From: Gordonibacter massiliensis (ex Traore et al. 2017) | Lineage (GTDB): Bacteria; Actinomycetota; Coriobacteriia; Coriobacteriales; Eggerthellaceae | Assembly: GCA_900170005.1 (NCBI GenBank) | Contig: LT827128.1 | Location: 3,884,173-3,948,172, forward strand | Reading direction: 5' to 3' | DNA length: 64,000 bases | Part shown: piece by piece, positions 1 through 7,320 of the stretch | How positions within the stretch are numbered: the first letter of the stretch is position 1 | Layout: the number at the start of each line of letters is the position of its first letter | The notes under the pieces: model-generated | Told to the model about the DNA's origin: nothing | What the model saw: only the letters and a program-made list of their open reading frames with translations | Database searches by the model: none | Made by a program: the position numbers and the translations under genes

Positions 1-1
1 G

Positions 2-1486
2 ACCTACTCCGAATGGATCAGCCGCATTCCGGCAGCTCGGTTCACCGAGTCACCCCAATTGGCGCTCCATGCGGCCTGGGGGTATGTCATCTGCGCCCGA
101 ACGGACGAGGGCTTGCGTTGGATCGAGGTGTTCGAGCGCGCCGCCGCTCGCGAACTCGGCCAGGATGGACCCGATGCTTCGATCGTGGTGGACCTGTTCC
201 GGGCAAAATGCCTTGAAATGGACTGCCTCCATGATGAAGCCATGGTCAAAAGCGAGGCCATCCTGCACTCTCACGAGGAAGAGCTCTCTCTTCCTCAGCG
301 TTGCCTGTTGCTGCACTCCCTGGCGGAATCATATGTGCGGAGGGGCCGGTTCGACGAGGCGCTGAAGAACTATCTGCAGGCAGAGGTCATGGCCGAGCTG
401 GGCAAGTCCGACTTTTACCTCGCCATGTGCCGTATGGGCATCATCTCCCTGCGCATCGCGCAGGGAGAACTGAAGGAGGCCCTCGAACTGTGCGAAAAGG
501 CGCTCGCCGAATGCCCCGATACCGTTATCCCGTACGGGTCGCTGCTTGCCTCCAAGGGATACCTGTGCGTGGAGATGGACCGGCTGGAAGAGGCGCGCGA
601 GTGCGTCGAACGCGCCCACCGTATCGTGTCAACGTCTCGCAACGTGGATATGCTCTACGAGGCCGAGGCCGAGCGCGCCCATTACTACGCGGCGGTGGGG
701 AAGCACGCCCAGGCTTTCAACCTGATAACGAAGACGGCGCTGCAGATGGGCACGGCAAGCGTGCCGCGCAGCATCAACCTGCTCGTGTATGTCAGGCAGG
801 TCCAGGTAGCGTTGGCCATGGGATACGTTCCCGAGGCGGATGCGGCGGCGAAGCGCCTTGAGGCGGGCATTGGCCGGGGCGATATAGATTTCGAGCTGGC
901 TGGTTTGGCTGCCAGGGCCGCAGTCGACGATGCTTCGGGAAGCGTCGGCGATCCCGACGACATCTTGCCGTCCGTCGAGCGCGCATGCGATGCGGGACTC
1001 GGCTTGCGCGAACTCGAGCTTTCCCTCCGGGCGGCCGAGCGCTTGGCGGCCCGGGGAAGGCGTTCCGATGCCCTCATGTACCTCAACCGTGCGCTCAGGC
1101 TGCAAGCCGGCCAGCAGGTGGTCGGCCCCTTCTTGCGTTCCGGCGGAAAAATCCGCGCGTTGCTTCACGAGATCGTGGATGTGCGCAAGTCCGGCGGACA
1201 GGCTCGCCAGCTTGCCAAGGCGGTGCTGCACCGTTTCGGGGCCAATGAAGCCGAGGAGACGGTGCTGGAGCGCACGACGAACCCCATGGCCCGCTTCGGC
1301 TTGACCGAGCGCGAGTGCGAGGTGCTGGAGCTTCTTGACGCGGGCCTTTCCCGACGGGAGATCGCCGAGGTGCTCACCGTGTCGCTGAACACGGTGAAAA
1401 GCCACGTGGGAGGCATCTACAGCAAGCTGGGGGTCACTAACCGCATCGACGCATTCTCCATCGTCCACGACGGCGAGGACGAGTAG
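2..1486 (+). CDS. LuxR-family transcriptional regulator with TPR-like region (5' truncated by window edge)
   Basis: The reading frame is open from base 2, with no stop upstream, so the start lies outside the window; 494 residues are visible. The body is all-helical with repeated Ala/Leu/Glu pairs and motifs such as SLAESYVRRGRFDEALKNYL, typical of TPR/MalT-like sensor regions. The last ~60 residues form a GerE/LuxR helix-turn-helix (FGLTERECEVLELL, then SRREIAEVL and NTVKSHVGGIYSKLGV). In the family such proteins activate a nearby gene; the molybdopterin oxidoreductase 246 bp downstream on the same strand is the obvious target, but that is inference. An N-terminal ATPase domain may lie upstream of the window. 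Confidence 0.85.
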   Translation, partial: TYSEWISRIPAARFTESPQLALHAAWGYVICARTDEGLRWIEVFERAAARELGQDGPDASIVVDLFRAKCLEMDCLHDEAMVKSEAILHSHEEELSLPQRCLLLHSLAESYVRRGRFDEALKNYLQAEVMAELGKSDFYLAMCRMGIISLRIAQGELKEALELCEKALAECPDTVIPYGSLLASKGYLCVEMDRLEEARECVERAHRIVSTSRNVDMLYEAEAERAHYYAAVGKHAQAFNLITKTALQMGTASVPRSINLLVYVRQVQVALAMGYVPEADAAAKRLEAGIGRGDIDFELAGLAARAAVDDASGSVGDPDDILPSVERACDAGLGLRELELSLRAAERLAARGRRSDALMYLNRALRLQAGQQVVGPFLRSGGKIRALLHEIVDVRKSGGQARQLAKAVLHRFGANEAEETVLERTTNPMARFGLTERECEVLELLDAGLSRREIAEVLTVSLNTVKSHVGGIYSKLGVTNRIDAFSIVHDGEDE

Positions 1487-1629
1487 CCGCGCATCGGCTC
1501 GCCTCTGTTGTCATCGGCGGGCGCGTGCGCACGTCCCCGCCTCACCCTGCTTCTCATCCTAGCCTCCATCCCGGGAATAGGCTGGGGAAACCACCTTGGG
1601 CGCATCATGTTCGCCGCCCCCGCCCTCAA

Positions 1630-1680
1630 TAGAATGATCTTAACGGCATGCGAGCGAAACCCGGGCTTGCCCGCATGCGA
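1630..1680 (+). promoter_or_regulatory. Possible promoter and operator ahead of the molybdopterin oxidoreductase gene
   Basis: A TAGAAT -10-like hexamer at 1630-1635 lies about 100 bp upstream of the start codon, without a convincing -35. Just downstream the octamer GCATGCGA occurs twice (1646-1653 and 1673-1680); its GCATGCG/CGCATGC halves can also pair as a hairpin. A site for the adjacent LuxR-type regulator is a guess from position only. Confidence 0.25.
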
Positions 1681-1732
1681 CTTTCGCGGGGCTGGGAGGA
1701 TGCCCCGCACAGACCATTCGAGAGGGGCTGCA

Positions 1733-4480
1733 ATGGAACTTAAGAAGACCGAACGGGTCGAGGTCAAGCTTCCTGCCGACATGCCGAACAAGTACATCGA
1801 CGAGACCGGCGTCCAGTGGACGTATTCCCGCTGCTTCTACTGCCATATGAACTGCGGCATCGTCATCGGCGTCGACACCAAGACCGACCGCGTGGTGGAG
1901 ATTCGCGGCAACTGGAAAGAGGGCACGGTGTTGTGCGACCGCATGGGCGAGCGCGGCCAGAAGGCCATCCAGATGCACTACCACCCTAAGCGCATCAACC
2001 ATGTTCTGAAGCGCGCCGGCGAGCGCGGCGAGGACAAGTGGGAGGAGATCCCCTACGAGAAGGCGATGGACGAGATCGCCGACAAGCTGCAGGCGCTGAT
2101 CGACAAGTACGGTCCCGAGACGCTGGTCTCTTCCGAGGGAACGTACCGCTCCGACCACCTGTGGGCGCGCACCCGCTTCTTCAACAACCTCGGCAACCCG
2201 GGCAACGTCATCGACCCCGGTACCATCTGCTGGTGCTGGAACTACACGCTGAACATGGCCATGGTGGGCTGGCCTATCGAGGCCATCTCGCCGGTGGGCA
2301 TCGACCAATCCGACACGTTCGTGGTATGGGGCCTTTCGGCTTCCGAGAAATACGGCCCGCAAAGCCCCATGTGGCGCCAGTATCTTGCTGCTATGGACCG
2401 CCCCGGCAAGAAGCCGAAGATGATCGTCATCGACCCGTATTGCACCACGCAGGCCCTGCTGGCCGACATCTGGATGCCCATCTACCCCGGCACCGACCAT
2501 GCGCTCGCCCTGGCTTGGCTGCACGAGGTCATCGAGAACGAGTGGTATGACGAGGAGTTCATCAAGTGGTGGTCGAACGGCCCGTTCCTGTTGGACAAGA
2601 AGACCAAGCACACCATCCGCGCCGATCAGGTTAAAGAGGGAGCCGCGCACTCCGACTTCGTGGTGTGGGACGACCTTGCCAACGACATCTTGCTGTGGAA
2701 CTCTGACAAGAACGAGTGGTTCGCCGACGGCGACGTCGACCCGGCTCTGAGCGGCACCCATACCATCTCGCTGCTCGACGGCTCCTCGGTCGAGTGCTAC
2801 ACCGCCTGGGATGCCATCAAGGAGATGGCCGAGCCTTACAGCCCGCAGTGGGCGGCTCCCGTCACCGGCATCCCCGAGAACAAGATCGCCGATTCCGCCC
2901 GCGTGTACGCCACCAACGGCAACGCGTTCATCACCTGGGGCCTCGGCGGCGGCGACCAGGCCGGCCCGAACGCCTCGCGCCTGTGCATCACCAAGACCAT
3001 CCTGCGCATCATCTGCAATTACATCGACAAGCCGGGCGGCGAATATGTGGGCGAGCCCGGCGTCGTGCAGGCCGACGGCTCCAAGCCGTTCCCGTACCGC
3101 GACGCCGAGATGGAGATGTCCGAGCTCGTCACGCCGGAGATCCGCAAGAAGTACATCGGCTACGACCAGTTCCGCGCCATGAGCTGGAAGGGCTACGAGC
3201 CGATCTACGACGCCTACATGAAGATGTTCGGCGTCCCGCGCCCTATGCTGCACCAGCTGCTGTGCTCGCCGGTGCTGGTGTACGACGCCATGGAGTTCGG
3301 CGATCCCTATCCCATCAAGGCCATGATCATGTGGTCCTCCAACCCGTTCGCCTGGGCGCCCGATCCGCAGCGCCTGTACAAGATCATGAAGAACAACCTG
3401 GAGCTTATCGTCTCGGTCGAGTACTGGAAGACCCCTGCCGCGGCTATGGCCGACTACATCATCCCCGGCTGCGACTCCCTCGAGCGCCCGTGCTTTACCA
3501 CCGCCGAGGACTCCAACGACTTCGTGGTTTGCGGCGACCGCGGCTCCAAGCCGGTGGGCGACCGCGTTATGGACTACGATTTCTTCCGCGGTTTGGGTAT
3601 CCGCATGGGTCAGGCCGAGGCTTGGCCGTGGGAGACCTACGAGGACGTCATCAAGTACCGCATCTCGCGCGGAGTCGACGTCGACTACACCACGCTATGC
3701 GAGCAGGGCACTTGGTTCCCCGGGCCCACTCGGTCCTTCAAGTACGCCGAGACGTTGCCGAATGGACAGACCAAGGGCTTCGCGACGCCTACCCGCAAGG
3801 CCGAAATCTACCCCACGCTCATGGAAGATCTGGACTACAGTGCGCTTCCGTACTACCGCGAACTGCCCGAGACGCCGCTTTCGAATCCCGAACTTGCCAA
3901 GAAGTACCCGCTGCGCCTGACCACCGGCGGTCGCGTCTCGGTTCTGTACCACTCCGAGAACCGCGTTCCCGGCCAGGGCACCCGCTCCATCTTCCCGTAC
4001 CCCAGCGTTTACATGCATCGCGAGGACGCCCGTGCCTGCGGCGTGCGCGACGGCGACTGGGTTTGGATCGAGAACGAGCGCGGGCGCATCAAGCAGGTTG
4101 CCCATGTCGACCAGGCCATCATCAAGGGTACCGTGCAGGCCATGCCCTCGTGGTGGTATCCGGAGCTTCCGGCAGAGGAGCCGTGGAACCAGGGCGCGTT
4201 CATCTCCAACGTCGGCTGCCTGGTGGATGGCACGGTCAGGGGTTCCGACGAAGCCACGGGAACATGGACGAACCGCGGCCTGCTCTGCCGCATCTACCCG
4301 TGCATCGATCCTGCCGATCGCACGGACGTGACAGTGACAGGTGACCAGTTCATCGAGGGCGACACCTACTTCAACGATCAGTACGACAAGCTGGGCTGCC
4401 GTGAGATCAAGCGGATCGACTGGGAGAACGCCGATCCGGGCCAGCATCCCACATGCACGTACGACACGCTCGGCAAGTAG
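1733..4480 (+). CDS. Molybdopterin-dependent oxidoreductase, DMSO reductase family catalytic subunit
   Basis: Encodes 915 residues from the ATG preceded by AGAGGGG; the open frame extends upstream but that part has no coding character. Residues 34-68 hold the [4Fe-4S] motif C34-x2-C37-x3-C41-x26-C68 of the DMSO reductase superfamily. Further on come the cofactor segments VVWGLSAS and WSSNPFAWAPD, and a C-terminal molydopterin dinucleotide-binding domain (LRLTTGGRV onwards). The region DPGTICWCWN aligns by position with the segment that carries the Mo ligand (Cys or Sec) in NapA and formate dehydrogenases, so one of its two Cys is a candidate ligand. There is no Tat signal, so the enzyme should be cytoplasmic, unlike many exported Eggerthella homologues. 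Substrate is unknown; the acetylene hydratase/catechol dehydroxylase branch is a possibility only. The ferredoxin at 4994 may be its electron partner. Confidence 0.85.
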   Translation: MELKKTERVEVKLPADMPNKYIDETGVQWTYSRCFYCHMNCGIVIGVDTKTDRVVEIRGNWKEGTVLCDRMGERGQKAIQMHYHPKRINHVLKRAGERGEDKWEEIPYEKAMDEIADKLQALIDKYGPETLVSSEGTYRSDHLWARTRFFNNLGNPGNVIDPGTICWCWNYTLNMAMVGWPIEAISPVGIDQSDTFVVWGLSASEKYGPQSPMWRQYLAAMDRPGKKPKMIVIDPYCTTQALLADIWMPIYPGTDHALALAWLHEVIENEWYDEEFIKWWSNGPFLLDKKTKHTIRADQVKEGAAHSDFVVWDDLANDILLWNSDKNEWFADGDVDPALSGTHTISLLDGSSVECYTAWDAIKEMAEPYSPQWAAPVTGIPENKIADSARVYATNGNAFITWGLGGGDQAGPNASRLCITKTILRIICNYIDKPGGEYVGEPGVVQADGSKPFPYRDAEMEMSELVTPEIRKKYIGYDQFRAMSWKGYEPIYDAYMKMFGVPRPMLHQLLCSPVLVYDAMEFGDPYPIKAMIMWSSNPFAWAPDPQRLYKIMKNNLELIVSVEYWKTPAAAMADYIIPGCDSLERPCFTTAEDSNDFVVCGDRGSKPVGDRVMDYDFFRGLGIRMGQAEAWPWETYEDVIKYRISRGVDVDYTTLCEQGTWFPGPTRSFKYAETLPNGQTKGFATPTRKAEIYPTLMEDLDYSALPYYRELPETPLSNPELAKKYPLRLTTGGRVSVLYHSENRVPGQGTRSIFPYPSVYMHREDARACGVRDGDWVWIENERGRIKQVAHVDQAIIKGTVQAMPSWWYPELPAEEPWNQGAFISNVGCLVDGTVRGSDEATGTWTNRGLLCRIYPCIDPADRTDVTVTGDQFIEGDTYFNDQYDKLGCREIKRIDWENADPGQHPTCTYDTLGK

Positions 4481-4637
4481 CGGGCTGTCGGCACGGGGCA
4501 GATGACACCTCCCCGCAACGTGTGGCATGAACAACCGAGGGGGCGGCAGCCGATGCTGGCGCCCCCTCGACGGGGCAGCGGAAGAGAGTGCGCGGTGCGG
4601 GTCGAGCGCGGATGTGTGGCGGGAGGGGAATCGTTTT

Positions 4638-4949
4638 ATGACGTTCTGGTCGCAGTTCTTCGAAATGCTGTTTCTGGTGGGCTTCGGGATCGCCTGGCCT
4701 TCCTCCATCGTGAAATCGATCCGCTCGAGAACGGCAAAAGGCAAGAGCCTGCTGTTCCTGAGCATATCGTTTTGCGCCTACCTGTGCGGGATCACCTCGA
4801 AATTCACGGCTACGTCCTTGAGCTACGTGGTGGTGTTCTACGTGATCAACCTCTGCTTCGTGGGGACCGATATCGTGCTGTACTTCATCAACTCGAAGCG
4901 TGACAAAGAACGCGAGGCGCAGGAGGCGAGTGTGCTGGGGGACGGCTGA
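4638..4949 (+). CDS. Small membrane protein, PQ-loop/SemiSWEET-like
   Basis: A 103-residue protein starting at the ATG 8 nt after GGGAGGGGA; the longer in-frame start at 4527 has no ribosome site. It has about three hydrophobic helices (residues ~7-25, ~35-60, ~62-85) and a charged C-terminal tail. The segment WPSSIVKSIRSRTAKGKSLL resembles the PQ motif and following loop of PQ-loop/SemiSWEET proteins (normally PQ..K..rtKs..g.S), with Pro-Ser in place of Pro-Gln. It lies between the molybdopterin enzyme and the ferredoxin in the same direction, so it may belong to that operon as a small transporter or membrane anchor. The function is unproven and the family assignment rests on one motif plus topology. 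Confidence 0.6.
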   Translation: MTFWSQFFEMLFLVGFGIAWPSSIVKSIRSRTAKGKSLLFLSISFCAYLCGITSKFTATSLSYVVVFYVINLCFVGTDIVLYFINSKRDKEREAQEASVLGDG

Positions 4950-4993
4950 GCACCGCCTTGCGGCGCGGGCTTGCCTTCGGACTGGATGGACGC

Positions 4994-5293
4994 ATGGCTT
5001 ACGGACCTCTCAGAACCCATTTCACTTCGCGAAAACGCGTCTCGATAGACGCGCATCTGTGCGTGGGCTGCAAGCTTTGCATGCGCGGCTGCCCCTTGGG
5101 CAACGTGATCGGCTATGACGCGAACGCGCGCCGAGCGTATGTGGACGATGCCTTGGTTTGCGGCGGGTGCGGAGCGTGCTTGCGCACCTGTCCCGCCAAC
5201 GCCGTCCATATGGTGGAGGAACTCGCGCAAGGAGCGCTTTCCCCTCGTACGGCGCCCGTTATCGCCCCTGGCCAACGTCGTACCACCCCTTGA
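4994..5293 (+). CDS. Two-[4Fe-4S] ferredoxin-like protein
   Basis: Encodes 99 residues with two canonical cluster motifs, C23-x2-C26-x2-C29-x3-C33-P and C56-x2-C59-x2-C62-x3-C66-P, the bacterial 2[4Fe-4S] ferredoxin pattern. The ATG at 4994 follows GGATGG; a TTG at 4958 is an alternative without a good ribosome site. No signal peptide is seen, so it should act in the cytoplasm. It is 45 bp downstream of the PQ-loop-like gene and co-oriented with the molybdopterin oxidoreductase, which lacks its own electron-transfer subunit. Serving as that subunit or as the shuttle to it is the natural inference. The tail after residue ~72 is low-complexity and not part of the fold. Confidence 0.8.
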   Translation: MAYGPLRTHFTSRKRVSIDAHLCVGCKLCMRGCPLGNVIGYDANARRAYVDDALVCGGCGACLRTCPANAVHMVEELAQGALSPRTAPVIAPGQRRTTP

Positions 5294-5294
5294 A

Positions 5295-5325
5295 CCACCC
5301 TCTTGCTGGCCGGGTGAGAGGGTGG
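5295..5325 (+). terminator. Stem-loop after the ferredoxin gene
   Basis: CCACCCTCT (5295-5303) and AGAGGGTGG (5317-5325) form a perfect 9-bp stem with a 13-nt loop starting 2 nt after the stop codon. No U-tract follows. A second inverted repeat, CGCGCAGG/CCTGCGCG, lies at 5333-5359. Confidence 0.45.
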
Positions 5326-5433
5326 GATAAATCGCGCAGGCGGGGTCATGTCCTGCGCGGAATCGGCTCCTACAATTTCGAATAGGGAAAGCGGCTAGGA
5401 TAGGCGGCTTTCATTTCATAAGGAGGTTTTCCC

Positions 5434-5637
5434 ATGTGCTTCAGACCATCGACCCCGGTAGTCAACAATCCCGAAGGTGCGGGCAGCCCAAGCGCTCCCG
5501 GCGCTCCCGGCGCGCCTGGCACCCCCAAGGCTCCCGGCGCGCCTGGCGCCCCCGGTACGCCTGATGCCCCCAAAGCTCCCGGCGCGCCTGGTGCTTCCAG
5601 CACGCCGAAATCCTCCGAAGCTTCCTTCCGAAAGTAA
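5434..5637 (+). CDS. Pro/Gly/Ala-repeat microprotein, collagen-like
   Basis: A 67-residue protein with a perfect Shine-Dalgarno (AAGGAGG at 5420-5426, 7 nt before the ATG), which argues strongly that it is translated. After a short N-terminus (MCFRPSTPVV) residues ~14-55 are built from G-A/S-P and G-T-P triplets (repeats of PGAPGAPGTP) and the end is SSEASFRK. The Gly is not at every third position throughout, so a true collagen triple helix is uncertain. There is no signal peptide or membrane helix; a single Cys sits at position 2. The gene stands alone between the ferredoxin and a surface protein. Role unknown. Confidence 0.7.
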   Translation: MCFRPSTPVVNNPEGAGSPSAPGAPGAPGTPKAPGAPGAPGTPDAPKAPGAPGASSTPKSSEASFRK

Positions 5638-5780
5638 ACGGCAGCGTCGGGTCCTCCGCAGCGCGTTCGCTGCGTCAACGGCGCCGCTACCGTTGGGTGA
5701 AGGTCGGTAACGGAACGCCTGGGCGAACGCGCGCCGGTGATAGGCTCGTCGCATCAAGCCGATGCGATAGGAGCTTCATC

Positions 5781-7034
5781 ATGTCCGCCCGTTCTGCCTT
5801 GCCCGCCGATTTCGCCGAAACCGTCGTTCCGCCCCGCTGCCCGAAAACGGCTGTGCCGCGTGCGTCCGTGCGCCCGCTCGCTCTCGCAAGCCTCGTTTGC
5901 GCGGCTCTCGTCGTGCTGTGCGCCATCGCTCCGGGGCGGGCGCTGGCGGCTCCGGCGGGGCCTTTCGACGTGGAAGGGCCGACCGACGCGTATGCGTGGG
6001 ATGGCTCGACGCTGTCGGTCACGGCCAACGGCGTGACCATCGCCGGCATGGCCGACCCGTCTTCGGGCTCGTCGGGCGACGTGAGCGTGGGAACGGGCGT
6101 GAACTACCTCGATGTCGGCTCGAACGTGCGCATCGGCACGCTTGCGATGGCGGGAACCACGGGGTTGCGCCTTGCGGGGCCCGGTAACGAGGTGAGCGTG
6201 TGGAACATGGCGCGGAGCGCGGGGGTGAGCGGGGAGGGCGCGGTGACGCTCGGCACGGTCCAGCAGCCTCTCGAAGTGCTCCCGTCGGCCACGGTGGTGC
6301 TCGCAGGCGGCGCGCCTGCCGTATCCATCTGGGCGGGCGGAACGCTCGTGCTCGATCCCGCCTCGTCGCTGGGCACCATCACGCATTTCGGCGGCACGCT
6401 CGACCTTTCGCGCATCCCCCTCGGCTCACCCCTCAGCATAGCAGGGTACTCGGTGGGCGGCCAATACACATCGAACACCATCGTGGCGCCGTTCGGGGCG
6501 ACCCGCCTCTCGGAACTCTTGGCGGTGAGCAACCTGTTCGTGAACGGTGGCGACACCGCCATCGTGGAAGACGGCGAGCGCGTGGGCACGTTGCAGGATG
6601 ACGGCTCGTTCCTCATCACGGCCACGCGTGCGGTCACGTTCGTCGGTTGGGATGGGCGGGTGCTCGATACCGAGACGGTGCCGCTGTTCGGCGCGGCCAC
6701 CGCGCCCGACGTGTCCGCGCCCGATGGCTACCGCTTTGCCGGATGGGACCGCGACTTCTCGTACATAACGCAGAACGTCACGGTGGCGGCCCGGTTCGAG
6801 AAGCTGCCCGAGCCCACTCCGCAGCCCGCGCCGACTCCCGCGCAGCCGTCGGGCGGCAACACCGCCGCCGCTTCGCCAACGAAAACCTCGAAGTACATAC
6901 CCGCCCCCTCGAAGCTCGCCGCCACCGGTGATGCTGCAGGTCCGGCAGTTGCCGAAGCGGTTGCTGCAACGGCAACGGTTGCAGCAATCGTTGCCCTGGT
7001 GCTCCGCAGGCGCGAACGCTTGGGAAAGGGCTAG
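5781..7034 (+). CDS. Sortase-anchored surface protein with InlB-type repeat
   Basis: Encodes 417 residues from the ATG preceded by AGGAG. Domains in order: an unusually long, Pro/Arg-rich signal peptide ending near ALA (residues ~1-55); a region of β-strand-like short repeats (TLAMAGTTGLRL, VTLGTVQQPLEV) suggestive of a β-helix; an InlB B/Listeria-Bacteroides-type repeat (TFVGWDGRVLDTETV ... YRFAGWDRDF ... VTVAARF); a Pro-rich stalk (PEPTPQPAPTPAQP); then LAATGD followed by a hydrophobic segment and RRRERLGKG. That end is a sortase sorting signal with LAATG in place of LPxTG. It is therefore probably cell-wall anchored and may act in adhesion, but the ligand is unknown. No sortase gene is in the window. 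Confidence 0.75.
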   Translation: MSARSALPADFAETVVPPRCPKTAVPRASVRPLALASLVCAALVVLCAIAPGRALAAPAGPFDVEGPTDAYAWDGSTLSVTANGVTIAGMADPSSGSSGDVSVGTGVNYLDVGSNVRIGTLAMAGTTGLRLAGPGNEVSVWNMARSAGVSGEGAVTLGTVQQPLEVLPSATVVLAGGAPAVSIWAGGTLVLDPASSLGTITHFGGTLDLSRIPLGSPLSIAGYSVGGQYTSNTIVAPFGATRLSELLAVSNLFVNGGDTAIVEDGERVGTLQDDGSFLITATRAVTFVGWDGRVLDTETVPLFGAATAPDVSAPDGYRFAGWDRDFSYITQNVTVAARFEKLPEPTPQPAPTPAQPSGGNTAAASPTKTSKYIPAPSKLAATGDAAGPAVAEAVAATATVAAIVALVLRRRERLGKG

Positions 7035-7201
7035 AACAAGGGAATCTTTCCGAGGAGGAAGTCGTTGATCGGCGCATCGTCGGAGTCCACTACGAGGGTA
7101 TGCGTGTCAGGGTACAGCTTGGCGAACGCATTGCGATCGCCCAATCCTTTTATTGTGCCGCTTTTAACCTCGATAGCGGTGCGCGTGGTGCCATAGGCCT
7201 T
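7031..7201 (-). pseudogene. Remnant of a DUF4143-type AAA+ ATPase gene (3' end only)
   Basis: Reading the minus strand from 7201 to the stop at 7031-7033 gives KAYGTTRTAIEVKSG followed by FAKLYPDTHTLVV and ending FLLGKIPLF. This is the C-terminal nuclease-like part of the ATP-binding/DUF4143 proteins that are abundant in anaerobes (AIEVKSG is the diagnostic core). A stop codon precedes it directly and nothing upstream continues the protein, so only ~56 codons of a normally ~400-codon gene remain. Its stop overlaps the stop of the surface-protein gene. Recognition is by motif memory, not by search. Confidence 0.65.
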
Positions 7202-7210
7202 CTATCGAAA

Positions 7211-7250
7211 ATGCTCAACGACTGAACAAAAATGTTCAGTCGTTGAGCAT
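7211..7250. repeat. Perfect 17-bp inverted repeat between convergent genes
   Basis: ATGCTCAACGACTGAAC (7211-7227) and its exact complement (7234-7250) flank a 6-nt loop, AAAAAT. It sits between the plus-strand surface gene and the minus-strand murJ, so it could terminate transcription from both sides, although neither side has a long U-tract. It also borders the ATPase remnant and may mark its breakpoint. Confidence 0.6.
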
Positions 7251-7320
7251 AATGCCGTCAAGCATATGGTGAATGTGCTGCGCAGGCGTTCCTTCCGCCC
7301 TGCGTTACGCCCGTCCCGCG

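Noticed and set aside
1508..1732. 75-residue N-terminal extension (possible signal peptide) of the molybdopterin enzyme
   Set aside because: The translated stretch has no Tat or Sec signal of normal form, and the ATG at 1733 has its own ribosome site and starts the family homology.
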